NCBI GenBank assembly: GCA_017464025.1 | Contig: JAFUEI010000032.1 | Span: 1 to 50,942, forward strand | DNA: 50,942 nt | Direction of reading: 5' to 3' | Origin: Paludibacteraceae bacterium | Lineage (GTDB): Bacteria; Bacteroidota; Bacteroidia; Bacteroidales; Paludibacteraceae | Shown: positions 32,468-42,291 of the stretch, in pieces | Layout of the letters: every line of letters begins with the position of its first letter | Numbering within the stretch: the stretch's first letter is position 1 | The notes under the pieces: model-generated | Database searches by the model: none | What the model saw: only the letters and a program-made list of their open reading frames with translations | Told to the model about the DNA's origin: nothing | Made by a program: the position numbers and the translations under genes

Positions 32468-34789
32468 ATGAATATGCGCAGACTATACCTCCTGGTGCTG
32501 GTGCTGATGCCCGCCCTGACTGTTTTTGCAAGGCTGCCCATGGGCGGCTGGAAGATACATCTGGCCTACACCGATGTCATGCAGGTGGAGCAGGCTCCCG
32601 GCAAGGTGTATGGCCTCTCCGACGGAGCCTTGTTCTCGGTGGACAAGCAGACGGAGGAGATTCTGTATTACAGCAAACTGACAGGCCTGAGCAGTATGAA
32701 TATCGTGCGTATGTGCTACGACGAGGCCGGCGGCCGGCTGCTGCTCTTCTATGCCAACGGCAATATCGACCTGATGGACGATGAAGGCAACGTGGAGAAC
32801 ATTGCCGACCTCTATACCACGCAGATGAGCGAGAGCAAGCAGGTGAACGATGTGCTGATTCTCGACCGCGAGGCGCTGTTGGCCATGGATTTCGGCATTG
32901 TGGTCATCAACCTCAAAAAGGAGGAGATACACGATACCTATTATATAGGTGCGAATGCCGCCCCCGTGCAGTTGGCAGCCTTGGCTGCCGACCGCGACTC
33001 GGTGTATGCCGCTTCCGCCGGCGCCCTCTATTCGGCCGCCCGCAATTCCCAATTGATTGATTTCTCCAACTGGCACAGCCTGACATCGCTGCCCGGAAAA
33101 GGCAGTATAACGCAGCTGGCGGTGTATGCCGATACGCTGTGTATGCTGCGCGACAGCACGCTCTATATGCGCACGGCCGGCGGTTGGCAAAACCGGTCGG
33201 GCGACTTGCGCCTTGACGCTTTCAGCGTGAGCGGCGGCCGGCTGATGATGCATGGCGGCGGGCAGCATGTGCTGCTGACGGCCGGTGCGCCGGCCGACAC
33301 GCTGCGCTGCCACTCGGGGGCGACGGATGCCGTGTATGACGCAGCCGGCCGTTGCTGGTGGTTTGCCGCCGTTGGAAGCGGTGTGGGGCGCTATAATGCC
33401 GACCATTCTACGGCCGCCTACCAGCCTGTCGGGCCGAGCAACAACATCCCCTACCGCCTGCGCTTCCTGCACGACCGGCTGTATATGGTGGCGGGCGGAT
33501 ACAAAGACCTCAATATCCGGCGCACGCCGGGAGCGGTGAGTATCTATAACGGGGAGACATGGCAGAATGTATCCAACGGATATTTCAACTATTTCACAGA
33601 CATCGAAGCCGTGGCTTTCTGCGACGTGATGCCCCTTCGCGACGACCCGTCGCACTATTTTGTGACATCGCTGAGCAACGGCTTGATAGAGATGCGCAAT
33701 GATGCGTATTACGCATGGCATTACAGCGTAAACAGCGGGTTGGCCACGATGTATGAGCCTCGGGCGGAGGTATATACGTGGGTGGATGCCCTGATGGCCG
33801 ACAGCCGCAACAACCTCTGGATGTTCAACAACACCACCACCGTCAATCCGCTCAAGATGCTCACAGCCGACGGGAAATGGTATGCCTTCCCGTTTGCGGA
33901 GGGCAACGGCGACAGGGTGCGCGTGAAGAATATCCTGCCTTCGGCCAAGGAAGAAAACATGCTGTTTGTGCTGCGCTTCATGGGCGAGTCGGGCGGCATC
34001 TATGTGTATGACCATAACGGCACGTATGCCAATCTGTCAGACGACCGCTCGGCCTTCCATGCGCGTTTTGAGGACCAGCGGGGCAACATCATCGCCCCCT
34101 CGCGCATCTGGAGCGGTGTCATCGACCTCAACGGAGCGCTCTGGGTGGGTACCAATGCGGGTGTGCTCTGCTTCCCGACGCCGGAAGACCTGCTGTCGTC
34201 CAACAAGTGCCGCCGCATCACCATGCGCCGTGACGACGGCACCAATCTGCTGGATTACATGCTGGACAACGAGACCATCGAGGCGCTGGCTGTGGACGGA
34301 CAAAACCGGATGTGGATAGGCACGCTCTCGTCGGGCGTCTATCTGATGGATATCCAGAATGACGATGCCGTCACCGTCGCGCACTACACCACGGAGAATT
34401 CTATCCTGCCTTCCGATGAGATAAAGGCGCTTGCCATCAACCAGGCCACGGGAGAGGTGTTTATCGGCACCTCCAAAGGGCTGGTCTCCTATCAGAGCGA
34501 TGCGGCCGAGGCGGCTCCCGACTACGGCGACGTGTATGCCTACCCCAATCCGGTGCGCCCCGACTTCAGCGGCGTCATCACGATAGCGGGGCTGGTGGAC
34601 AACTCGGTGGTGAAGATTCTCAATCAGGCGGGCGAGTTGGTGTGCGAGACGCGCAGCAACGGCGGTATCGTCGTCTGGGACGGATGCAACCCGCAGGGGC
34701 GGCGTGTGGCGGCCGGAGTATATACGGCGGTGGCCATTACGGCCGACGGCAGCCGCAGCGGCACCACGAAGATACTGATAATGCGTTGA
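32468..34789 (+). CDS. porZ: PorZ-like type IX secretion system propeller protein
   Basis: The 773-aa product has a signal peptide (LYLLVLVLMPALTVFA), then two beta-propeller regions with repeats of the two-component-regulator propeller type (VYGLSDGALFSVDKQTEEILYYSKLTGLS; ALWVGTNAGVLCFPTPEDLL; IEALAVDGQNRMWIGTLSSGVYLM). The end is a FlgD/CTD-like beta domain: YAYPNPVRPDFSGVITI, WDGCNPQGRRVAAGVYT. This layout fits PorZ, an outer-membrane partner of the PorU sortase that recognises anionic LPS. The name rests on architecture. The presence of T9SS cargo at 46963-50547 supports it. rdgB ends 29 nt upstream and the acyltransferase begins 4 nt downstream. Confidence 0.7.
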   Translation: MNMRRLYLLVLVLMPALTVFARLPMGGWKIHLAYTDVMQVEQAPGKVYGLSDGALFSVDKQTEEILYYSKLTGLSSMNIVRMCYDEAGGRLLLFYANGNIDLMDDEGNVENIADLYTTQMSESKQVNDVLILDREALLAMDFGIVVINLKKEEIHDTYYIGANAAPVQLAALAADRDSVYAASAGALYSAARNSQLIDFSNWHSLTSLPGKGSITQLAVYADTLCMLRDSTLYMRTAGGWQNRSGDLRLDAFSVSGGRLMMHGGGQHVLLTAGAPADTLRCHSGATDAVYDAAGRCWWFAAVGSGVGRYNADHSTAAYQPVGPSNNIPYRLRFLHDRLYMVAGGYKDLNIRRTPGAVSIYNGETWQNVSNGYFNYFTDIEAVAFCDVMPLRDDPSHYFVTSLSNGLIEMRNDAYYAWHYSVNSGLATMYEPRAEVYTWVDALMADSRNNLWMFNNTTTVNPLKMLTADGKWYAFPFAEGNGDRVRVKNILPSAKEENMLFVLRFMGESGGIYVYDHNGTYANLSDDRSAFHARFEDQRGNIIAPSRIWSGVIDLNGALWVGTNAGVLCFPTPEDLLSSNKCRRITMRRDDGTNLLDYMLDNETIEALAVDGQNRMWIGTLSSGVYLMDIQNDDAVTVAHYTTENSILPSDEIKALAINQATGEVFIGTSKGLVSYQSDAAEAAPDYGDVYAYPNPVRPDFSGVITIAGLVDNSVVKILNQAGELVCETRSNGGIVVWDGCNPQGRRVAAGVYTAVAITADGSRSGTTKILIMR

Positions 34790-34793
34790 CACG

Positions 34794-35861
34794 GTGGAGC
34801 AGCGGCAGACCAATAGTTTCAGCTTCATTCGCTTCTGGTTGCAGGTGATTGTCATTACCGACCACCTGCGTATCATCAGCGATATGCCTGCCTATTATGC
34901 CTCGTGGGAGCCCTTCAACCGCTTCCTGCTGCTGAATGGCCATTGGGCCATCTGCTCCTTCTTTGTCATCTCCGGTTTTCTCATCACGAAGAGCTACATG
35001 CGCACGCAGAGCCTGAAGGCCTATTTCGTCAAGCGTGCACGGCGCATCCTGCCCGCCTACACCTTTATTGTCGTCAGTTGCGCCTTCCTGATGGTGTTTC
35101 TGAGCGACCTGAGCCCTGCGGACTATTTCCGGAGTACGCTGTTTGGCAAATACTTGGTATCTAATCTGTTGTTCCTGAATTTCCTGCAGCCCTGCCTGCC
35201 GGGTGTTTTCCAGGCGGAGGCCTTTGAATGCTCTGTCAACCCCTCGCTTTGGACGCTGAAGATCGAGGTGGGCTTCTATCTGACGCTGCCGCTGCTGCTG
35301 TGGCTTTGCCGGAAGGCGGGCAGGCGGCAATGGGTGGTGCTGGCGGCGGTCTTTGCCGTCTCGGTCTTGTGGAACAACTTGTTTCTGTTCGCTTTCGACC
35401 GCACGGGCTCGCGGCTGTACAATTCGCTGGCGCACCAGTTGCCCGGGTTGTACAGCTATTTGGCGTGCGGCATGGCGACCTGTCTTTACAAAGACCTGTT
35501 TCTCCGTTGGAAGAACCGTCTGGTAGTGCCCGCTCTGTTAGTGCTTTGTGTGGAGGGCTATGCCGGTGTGGAATGGCTTACGCCGGCAGCGCTGACGGTG
35601 CTGATTGTCTGGTTTGCTTTCTCTACGCCGGCCCTCAACCGTTTCGCGCCGTTGGGCAATGTCACCTATGGCATGTATCTGTATCACGCCCCCTTGATAA
35701 AGACGTTGTTAGTGAGCGGTTTCTTCACGGCTCTCAACCCGTATGCGGCACAGGTGCTGTTAGTGCTGCTGGTGGTGGCGATGGCAACCCTCTCCTGGCA
35801 TCTGATGGAGAAACCCATCCTCGGCAAACGGATATTTGCGGACAAGAGCGGCGGACTATGA
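34794..35861 (+). CDS. Acyltransferase family 3 membrane protein
   Basis: The 355-aa integral-membrane O-acyltransferase would acetylate or acylate a surface glycan or lipopolysaccharide part. It has about ten transmembrane segments. FIRFWLQVIVITDHLRI holds the place of the usual catalytic His motif (here DH), followed by FVISGFLITKSYMR, KRARRILPAYTF and SLWTLKIEVGFYLTLP, all normal for the family. It begins with GTG four nt after the PorZ-like stop and overlaps the next gene by 4 nt. Close linkage to porZ suggests, but does not prove, a role in the glycan that anchors T9SS cargo. Confidence 0.82.
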   Translation: MEQRQTNSFSFIRFWLQVIVITDHLRIISDMPAYYASWEPFNRFLLLNGHWAICSFFVISGFLITKSYMRTQSLKAYFVKRARRILPAYTFIVVSCAFLMVFLSDLSPADYFRSTLFGKYLVSNLLFLNFLQPCLPGVFQAEAFECSVNPSLWTLKIEVGFYLTLPLLLWLCRKAGRRQWVVLAAVFAVSVLWNNLFLFAFDRTGSRLYNSLAHQLPGLYSYLACGMATCLYKDLFLRWKNRLVVPALLVLCVEGYAGVEWLTPAALTVLIVWFAFSTPALNRFAPLGNVTYGMYLYHAPLIKTLLVSGFFTALNPYAAQVLLVLLVVAMATLSWHLMEKPILGKRIFADKSGGL

Positions 35862-36205
35862 GCAGCCGTCTGCATCCGAAGAACATACAGACCTCTTCTG
35901 CCGGAGTGTATGGCGTTATGGATGCGGTGGCTGGGCTGACGGCTGATTTCAAGCGCATCTATACAAAAGAGATAGCCATGCTGTGTGCTGCATATCCGCA
36001 ATTGACGCAACTGGATATCTGCATTCTCATGTTGCTGGGGACAGGCACAAGCAATCAGGATATCCTGCTGCTTCTGCAGATGGAGAAGCGCACCTACTAC
36101 AAGCGCCGGCAGATACTGGCCCGGCGCATGGGGATGTTTGCCTCCGAACTGAATCGTTTTGCAGTCTGCGTGACAAACGGAAAATCCGGCTTGCTCAGCC
36201 GATGA
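35858..36205 (+). CDS. Small helix-turn-helix protein (LuxR-like)
   Basis: The 115-aa product starts in the ATGA overlap with the acyltransferase. Residues about 50-90 ([26 protein letters not shown] then [16 protein letters not shown]) have the pattern of a LuxR-type HTH: a helix, NQDI at the turn, and a basic recognition helix. The N-terminal 45 residues show no sensor domain that I recognise. It could regulate the porZ operon or act elsewhere. Its last 11 nt overlap the convergent folE gene. Confidence 0.6.
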   Translation: MSSRLHPKNIQTSSAGVYGVMDAVAGLTADFKRIYTKEIAMLCAAYPQLTQLDICILMLLGTGTSNQDILLLLQMEKRTYYKRRQILARRMGMFASELNRFAVCVTNGKSGLLSR

Positions 36206-36779
36206 TGAGTTTCATGAACTCCTCGCGGGTCTTGGCCTGGTTGAAGGCGCCGGTGAAGTCGCTCGTCACGGTCATCGCATGCTGCTTCTGCACGCCCCGC
36301 ATTTGCATGCACAGGTGCTCCGCCTCAATGACCACCATCACGCCGAGCGGGTTGAGCGTTTCCTGGATGCAGTCTTTTATCTGTGTCGTCAGCCGCTCCT
36401 GCACCTGCAGACGGCGGGCAAACACATCCACCACGCGGGCTATCTTGCTCAGACCCGTAATCTTGCCGTTGGGGATGTAGGCGATATGCACCTTGCCGAA
36501 AAACGGCAGCAGATGGTGCTCGCACAGCGAGTAGAAATCAATGTCTTTCACCACCACCATCTGGCGGTAGTCTTCCTCAAAGAGGGCGCTCTCGAGGATG
36601 GCTTTCGGGTCTTCCTTATACCCTTTGGTCAGAAACTGGAACGATTTGCCGACGCGGCGGGGGGTCTTCTTCAGCCCCTCGCGCTCGGGGTCTTCGCTGA
36701 CCAACGGCAGCGCTTCCTTGAGCAGGGCGGCCAGTTTGTCGGCGATATCTTCGTTGGGCTCAAATGCTTGCAAATCCAT
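36195..36779 (-). CDS. folE: GTP cyclohydrolase I
   Basis: Opens the guanine ring of GTP to make dihydroneopterin triphosphate, first step of the folate pathway. The 194-aa product has [55 protein letters not shown] with the zinc-binding Cys and His residues, [10 protein letters not shown], and [11 protein letters not shown] with the second zinc Cys. The length is normal. It begins 11 nt after the SPOR-domain gene stop and probably shares its transcript. Confidence 0.95.
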   Translation of the reverse strand: MDLQAFEPNEDIADKLAALLKEALPLVSEDPEREGLKKTPRRVGKSFQFLTKGYKEDPKAILESALFEEDYRQMVVVKDIDFYSLCEHHLLPFFGKVHIAYIPNGKITGLSKIARVVDVFARRLQVQERLTTQIKDCIQETLNPLGVMVVIEAEHLCMQMRGVQKQHAMTVTSDFTGAFNQAKTREEFMKLIIG

Positions 36780-36790
36780 AACGTTGGGTT

Positions 36791-37258
36791 TTATTCCATC
36801 ACCTGTATCATATCTCTCACCACGTAGGTGTCGCCCTGCAGGTCGGGCAGCAGGCGTATCACTTCGTCTTTCATGAGCAGGGCCTCTTCTTGCGTGCGGA
36901 AGTCGCCGATGCGCACTTTCCAGAAGGGAGGGTTGTAGAGCACGTAGGTCTCTGCCTCTATGCCGCTCTCGCGGATGCGTTTCTCTTTCTCGAAAGCTTC
37001 GGTCTTGGCCGTCTGCTGCCGGTTGCTGGAGAATATCTGCACACGGTAGCCCTGCACGGTCTTCAGCTCGCGCTGCGTGCCGTCAATCTTGTCCTGCATC
37101 ATGCGGCTGATGTCGGCCGACTGGTGAAGCTGCACGCGCTCCTGCATTGCGGCCTCGATAGGCAGCGGCTTGCGCACCGACGGCTCGGGAATGCTGTCCT
37201 CCGCTGTGAGCGGCAGGGCGCATACCCAAAGCAGTAAAAGGAATATAGCGGGTCTCAT
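36791..37258 (-). CDS. SPOR-domain protein, exported
   Basis: The 155-aa product has a signal peptide ([19 protein letters not shown]). A helical linker (about 25-70) and a C-terminal SPOR-type domain follow: [28 protein letters not shown] and [30 protein letters not shown] domains bind denuded peptidoglycan at division sites in the periplasm. The start at 37258 is the one giving a signal peptide. It lies between a nucleoside kinase gene and folE, an arrangement without an obvious shared pathway. Confidence 0.85.
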   Translation of the reverse strand: MRPAIFLLLLWVCALPLTAEDSIPEPSVRKPLPIEAAMQERVQLHQSADISRMMQDKIDGTQRELKTVQGYRVQIFSSNRQQTAKTEAFEKEKRIRESGIEAETYVLYNPPFWKVRIGDFRTQEEALLMKDEVIRLLPDLQGDTYVVRDMIQVME

Positions 37259-37326
37259 GTGATATTGATGAATTGTTGAATTCTTATCCTCGCTTTGCTC
37301 GGAACGATCGGCAAAGCCGTGGGGGA

Positions 37327-37360
37327 GTTGATGAATTGATGAATAGATGAATTGATGAAC
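37327..37360. repeat. Degenerate TTGATGAA repeats
   Basis: Four spaced copies of (t/a)(t/g)gatgaa(t/c) lie between the nucleoside kinase gene and the SPOR gene. A related copy is at about 37263. The same gap has the CTTTGC/GCAAAG inverted pair at about 37294-37316. Probably a low-complexity spacer. Confidence 0.6.
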
Positions 37361-37371
37361 CGTGGAGTGCA

Positions 37372-39060
37372 TCAATACTTGAACGAACTTCCGCCTACAA
37401 ACTCGCGCAGCAGCGAGGTGGGCGGTATCTCCTTCTCGGGGATGCTTACGAAATACTGCAGGAATTTCAGCAGCCGGTGGGCCTCCGTGTATTCGTCGCA
37501 GTATTTGGGCACTTCCGCTAATATCAGCTCGGCATGGCGTTTCAGCACAGCCAACTCGAAGAGCAGGGCCGAGTTGAACATCACGTCGGCATTCTCCTGA
37601 TACGGGAATATCCATTTCTCCTCGCCGCGGCGCACGCTCTCCGCACGGGCGATGGTCTCTTTGGCCGAGTAGTTGCGGTAGCGGTAGTCGCGCACGATGC
37701 GGCGGATGAGGCGCGTGTCGGTGGTCGGTATCCAGTTGTGGTTGTCCAGATTGATGGTGGTAAGAGCCGACACGTAGATGCGGAAGGTGGCTTCGCGCGG
37801 AATGTCGGGTATCAGGTTCGGATTCAGGGCGTGGATGCCTTCCAGAATGATGACGTTGTCCTCCTCTATCTTCAGTTTGTTGCCCGTGAAGTAGCGCTTG
37901 CCGTCTTCGAAGTTGAAGGTGGGGAGCAGTATCTCCTTGCCTTCTAACAGGTCGTGCAACTGCTGGCGGAATAGCGGCAGGTCAAGCGCGTTGATGTCTT
38001 CGAAGTCATACTCGCCGTTAGCGTCTTTGGGGGTGTCTTCGCGGTTGACGAAGTAGTTGTCCATCGAGATAACCACCGGCGTGATGCCGTTGACGCGCAG
38101 CTGTATCGTCAGACGCTTCGAGAAGGTGGTCTTGCCCGACGACGACGGGCCCGATATCAGCACAAACTTGGGGCGCCCGCCTTCCCTGTGGGCTATCATG
38201 TCGGCTATCTGCGAGATCTTCTTCTCCTGCAGGGCCTCCGAGAGCTTGATGATGTCAAATGTCTTGTTCTTCTTGCAGGCCACGTTCAGGTCGGCCACGT
38301 TGTCAATCTTCATCAGGTGATTCCACGAGATGTATTCGTTGAAGATGCCGAACATCTTCTCCTGATTGACGGTGTCTTCCAGGCGCGACGGGTCTTTCCG
38401 GCAGGGGATGCGCAGCAACATGCCGTCGAAGTACAGCTCCAGGTCGAAGATGTTCAGATAGCCTGTCGAGGGCATCAGCACACCCGTGTAGTAGTCGATG
38501 TAGTCGCCCATGCGGAAATAGCGGCTGTAGGGCATGCCTAATGTCTCAAACAGGTTGAGCTCCGTCTCGTTGCGCTCCTTGAAGAGGCGCATCACCTCCT
38601 TGGTCTGCTTCTCTTCGCATACGATGGGGCGGTCTTCCGCTATAATCTGCCGCATGCGCTCCTTGATGCCGTCTATCATCGTCTGGTCCAGCGTCATCAG
38701 ATGGAATTTGCCCTGCTCGTCTTTGCACAGGATGCGGCAGTAGTAGCCTTTCGATATCGGGTGCTCGATGCGCACGTCGCACTGCGGATACAGATCCCTG
38801 ATGGCGCAGCCCATCACCAGCGACAGCGTGCGCACATAGCAGCGCATGCCCGCCGAGCTGCTGATATCGACAAACTCCACATCTTTGGGCATGTAGATGA
38901 AGAAGTTCAGGTCCTCCAGCTTGTAGTTGACGCGGGCGGCCACTACGGGATAACGCAGACGGATGTTGAGCTGCCGGCTGATTTCCATCAGCGACGAGCC
39001 GCGCGGCACGTCGTGATACGTGCCCGTGTTCTTGCAGAATACTGTGACTGTGGATTGCAT
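37372..39060 (-). CDS. Nucleoside kinase, uridine kinase-like with TGS/ThrRS-like N-terminus
   Basis: A cytoplasmic kinase of 562 aa found in Bacteroidetes and clostridia. The N-terminus (VTVFCKNTGTYHDVPRGSSLMEISRQL) is a TGS-like fold. A ThrRS second-additional-domain-like region follows (about 75-200, with IEHPISKGYYCRI). The C-terminal half is a P-loop kinase with GPSSSGKTTFSKRL (Gly304-Lys310 core), VISMDNYFVNREDTP and VIILEGIHALNP, as in uridine kinases. The substrate is presumably uridine/cytidine but not proven by sequence. Transcribed from a promoter about 110 nt upstream. Confidence 0.88.
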   Translation of the reverse strand: MQSTVTVFCKNTGTYHDVPRGSSLMEISRQLNIRLRYPVVAARVNYKLEDLNFFIYMPKDVEFVDISSSAGMRCYVRTLSLVMGCAIRDLYPQCDVRIEHPISKGYYCRILCKDEQGKFHLMTLDQTMIDGIKERMRQIIAEDRPIVCEEKQTKEVMRLFKERNETELNLFETLGMPYSRYFRMGDYIDYYTGVLMPSTGYLNIFDLELYFDGMLLRIPCRKDPSRLEDTVNQEKMFGIFNEYISWNHLMKIDNVADLNVACKKNKTFDIIKLSEALQEKKISQIADMIAHREGGRPKFVLISGPSSSGKTTFSKRLTIQLRVNGITPVVISMDNYFVNREDTPKDANGEYDFEDINALDLPLFRQQLHDLLEGKEILLPTFNFEDGKRYFTGNKLKIEEDNVIILEGIHALNPNLIPDIPREATFRIYVSALTTINLDNHNWIPTTDTRLIRRIVRDYRYRNYSAKETIARAESVRRGEEKWIFPYQENADVMFNSALLFELAVLKRHAELILAEVPKYCDEYTEAHRLLKFLQYFVSIPEKEIPPTSLLREFVGGSSFKY

Positions 39061-39171
39061 ATCGGAAGAAGGTTAATCGTGTCGGAAGAAATACAAGTGT
39101 CTCGGCAGAGGTTTGCAGGGTCTCGGTCAGGTCTTCCTGAGCGCTTTGGAGCGCTCGGTTGAATATGCCTG

Positions 39172-39202
39172 CAAAAGTACGTCTTTTTTTCCAATTGCGC
39201 AA
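39172..39202 (-). promoter_or_regulatory. Nucleoside kinase promoter (TTG, 20 nt, TACTTTTG)
   Basis: On the minus strand TTG (39202-39200) precedes TACTTTTG (39179-39172) by 20 nt. It gives a leader of about 105 nt before the ATG at 39060. Confidence 0.6.
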
Positions 39203-39205
39203 CAC

Positions 39206-39232
39206 CTCCTCCCCTCCCCGCCGGAGGGAGGA
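39206..39232. repeat. REP-like C/G-rich palindrome
   Basis: TCCTCCC (39207-39213) and GGGAGGA (39226-39232) flank a CCCC-rich core. It is similar in style to the element inside the glycosyltransferase at 15236-15271. It lies directly behind the nucleoside kinase promoter. The gap from 39233 to 39374 holds no gene that I can support. Confidence 0.55.
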
Positions 39233-39374
39233 AAAGGCGTGTTTTATTGGTAAACTTTCTTTTGCTTCATTATCTGTTTGTTAGCCAAAACGGGCCTAAG
39301 GAGAAACAAGGGTGATGGTAATGAGAAGCCCGTGTGATGAATCTTGCGGAAGTTTACCAGTTTTTTTGGGCCCC

Positions 39375-39438
39375 TTTTCTCCTCCGTTTTCTCACTCTTC
39401 GGGCTCTTTTCTCCTCCGTTTTCTCACTCTTCGGGCAC
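39375..39438. repeat. 32-nt tandem duplication covering the 3' end of the GH20 gene
   Basis: The sequence starting ttttctcctccg occurs at 39375 and again at 39407, a 32-nt period with near-perfect identity. The second copy includes the GH20 stop codon and its last codons (PEE), so the 3' end of the gene has been duplicated. Confidence 0.8.
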
Positions 39439-41835
39439 GGAATGGGTGGTGTTGCTCTCCTGGCCGTAGAGGAATGCCTTGGCGTTGATGAGGGGCGCAT
39501 CGGCGGCGAAGGGGCCGGTATAGCGCGGTGAGGCGGCATCGGGCTCGCTGCCGTCAAGCGTATAGCGGATGGCGGCCTCGGGGTAGGGGCAGTTCATGCG
39601 GATGGTGTCGCCCTCGCGCAGGATGCCGGGTTGTGGCAGGTGGAAGCGGATGCCCATGCGGTGCAGGCGCGGAATCTCGTATTGCCACAGTTGCGTGTTG
39701 AAGCGGTTGAGCGCCGCCTCATCCGCAGTCTCCGCTGCTTCCTGCGCGGTCAGGCTGCGGAAGTTCCACGCGCGGGCGGCGGTGGCGAGCAGCTTGGGGA
39801 AGATATACTCCTCTAATTGGTCGCTGTTGCGCACCGTCTCGCTCCACAGCTGGGCCTGCACCCCGCGCAGGTTGCGGGCCGAGTCGGGAATGAGCTGCAC
39901 CTTGTCCGATTGGGCATATTGTCTTACGTCGCGCTCCTCGCCCCGCATCGTGCGTTTCACGGAGAGATACAGCGAGTCGGGCCGCAGCTCCCAGGCCTGG
40001 TATTCGTCCACGTAGCCGCCCCAGTTGAGGCCGCGCTCCTCTTCGTGGTTGACGTAGCACATGTCCAAGTAGAGGTTGCACACGCTGCATATCATCACGG
40101 GATAGCCGGCGTTGGCTAACCGGTAGGGCTTCTCGTCGCCCCGCCATTCGGGCACGCTGTTCCAGGCGTAGGTCACCACGCCTTTGCCCGCAAAGCGCGG
40201 ATTGGGTTGCCCGCGGCGGAAGGCTACCTCTTCCCAGCCGGCCGCTTCGATGCCGTATTGCGCCAGCATCTGCACCACGGCCTCAAGGAAGGAGTCCTTC
40301 AGGTTGGCCACATCTTCGGCTGTCACCTGCTGCAGGGAGGCGGCCGGCATGCCCGGTTTCTGTGTCTCAACGGCCTTTGAGGCGATATATTCTGCCACCT
40401 TGGGGGAGCCTGACCAGGCTCCGCGCGGCACCTCATCGCCGCCCACGTGGAAGAGGGTGAGGGGCACAGCCGCTTCGCTATACATGGCTGCCACCTCGTC
40501 TATCACTTTCTGCGCAAACGTATAGCACGACGGCAGGGCGATGCATATCACGTTGTCGGTATAGTGTTGGGCGCTTACGTAGCGCGACGTGTCCTGAAAG
40601 TCGGAGAGCAGATACTCTTCCGCCTTGGCCGTGTCGGTGCCGATATAGCGGTAATAGCGGGCCTCCATGGCCTTGATGGCGGCACGCGAATGGCCGGGCA
40701 TGTCAATCTCCGGCACGATGCGAATGGCGTGGCGGTCGGCATAGCGCAGCAGTTCGATGAAGTCGCTGCGCGTGAGGTAGCCGTTGGCGGAGGCCTTGCG
40801 CTCGTCGGGATCCCAGCCGCCCGAATACATCGGGTAGAGGCAGTCGCGCTCGTCGGCCGTATAGCCGCGGCGGGAGCCTACAGCGGTCAGCTCCGGCAGA
40901 CCGGGTATCTCAAGGCGCCAGCCTTCGTCGTCGGTCAGGTGCAGGTGCAGCACATTCATCTTGTAGAGGGCCATCACGTCGATGAGTCGCAGTATCTCCT
41001 GCTTGGGGGTGAAGTTGCGGGCGATGTCGAGCATGAAGCCTCGGTGGGGTGTGTCGGGCCGGTCGTCTATCTCGGCGCAGGGGCACAGCGGCTGGTTCTC
41101 GCGGAGCATGCGGAGCGTCTGCCCGGCGTAGAAGCGGTGGCCCGTGAGGAATACCGTGTCGGGGGTGATGACGAGGCGGTAAGCCTCGGCTGCGGTGAGG
41201 CTGCTGTCGGGGATATATACCTCTGCGGCGCGGTCAAGACGGCAGGTGCCGCCGGTGTAGCGGATATGCTTCGGCACGGGCAGCAGGTTTATACGGTCGG
41301 CAGGCAGCGGCTCTGTGTCGGCAAAGCGGCTGTTGCGGCGGTACATCTCCCCGCCGCCGGCATAGGGGTAGTGGGGCACATGACGGTGGAATTCGTGCCC
41401 GTCGGAGCTATATATATAGTGTATAGGCACGCTTGCGGGCCGGCCTTGGCGGAAGATGCCGAACGGCCCCTGCGGAGCCGCGGTGCGGCGCATGATGTTG
41501 CCTTTGTAGCGTAAGAGAAAGGTGCGCGTCTGGCCGGGGGCCAGCGGCTGCCAGCGGCGGGTGGGGCCGAAGCTGTGTTAGGATGCCTGCAGTTGGGTGA
41601 CAACGGCCTGGGCCGTGTCCGACGGCACGGGCTCCACCGACATCTGGTTCCAGTAGAGCATCCAGTCGGCGAAAAGCGTATCGCGGGAGGTGTTGGTGAG
41701 CGTGAGGCGGCTCTCACAGAGGTTTTTGCCGTCAAGGTCGTTGGCTATGTGCTGCCAGGTCAGGCTTACGGGCGCTTCCGGCCGGCAGGCGGCTAACGCA
41801 AGGCAGAGAAGAGGAAGATAATGAGCAGGCTTCAT
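39424..41835 (-). pseudogene. GH20 beta-N-acetylhexosaminidase interrupted by an in-frame TAA
   Basis: The reading frame of 803 codons encodes a GH20 lipoprotein that would release N-acetylglucosamine or N-acetylgalactosamine outside the cytoplasm. Codons 1-85 (from 41835) give the signal peptide with lipobox LALAAC and part of a beta domain (TLTNTSRDTLFADWMLYWNQ). A TAA stop at 41580-41578 then interrupts. Without changing frame, coding continues as HSFGPTRRWQPLAPGQTRTF, the GH20b domain, and a full catalytic barrel: GFMLDIARNF, HLHLTDDEGWRLEIPGLPEL, PEIDMPGHSRA and FHVGGDEVPRG with the Asp-Glu catalytic pair. The downstream ATG at 41493 would give 689 aa without a signal peptide, so export would be lost. 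One base change (for example TAA from TAC) explains it. A sequencing error or readthrough is possible. Confidence 0.85.
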
Positions 41836-42002
41836 AGTGCAGAAAACAGATTCGGTGCGGACGATTGTTGGTAATCTCTTTTATGACCGTTGGCCGGCGC
41901 GGCGGCTTATGACGGCGGCATCATGGCATTTCGCTCTTTCAAGGTCGGAGCATTCCCCCTTTCGCTCTTTCGATTTGTTGTGCGTCAGGGCGAAACACGG
42001 TG

Positions 42003-42010
42003 CAAAGATA
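42003..42010 (-). promoter_or_regulatory. -7 box TATCTTTG for the GH20 gene
   Basis: TATCTTTG on the minus strand lies about 165 nt before the GH20 start at 41835. No -33 TTG is seen at the normal spacing. The rest of 41836-42120 contains nothing else I can name. Confidence 0.5.
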
Positions 42011-42127
42011 GCAAAAAATCCGTTATACGCTCCCGTGGCGGAAATCATAAACTGCTTAAACAGGCTGTTTATAGGCTTAAAAGGGCGTTTGGTAACGAAA
42101 ATATGTTGCAGAACATGTTTTTTTGTG

Positions 42128-42158
42128 TTGCGGTTTTCTGCGAGATGCTGTAACTTTG
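42128..42158 (+). promoter_or_regulatory. Promoter of the GHL10 gene (TTG, 20 nt, TAACTTTG)
   Basis: TTG (42128-42130) and TAACTTTG (42151-42158) are 20 nt apart. Transcription near 42165 gives a leader of about 125 nt to the chosen start at 42292. Confidence 0.65.
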
Positions 42159-42291
42159 CACCGTAAAATTGTGCAATTGTGTCAATTTGTCCCCCTTTGC
42201 GGGATTCGTGTGGATGTTTTGTCAGAGTGTGATGCTGAAAAACGAGCGTTTGATAGCCGCAACGCAGGGGATGATGTGCAATAGGTCAGTT

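Noticed and set aside
39334-39531. 65-aa ORF between the nucleoside kinase and GH20
   Set aside because: Lies over the tandem duplication and the GH20 end. Phe-rich chance translation.
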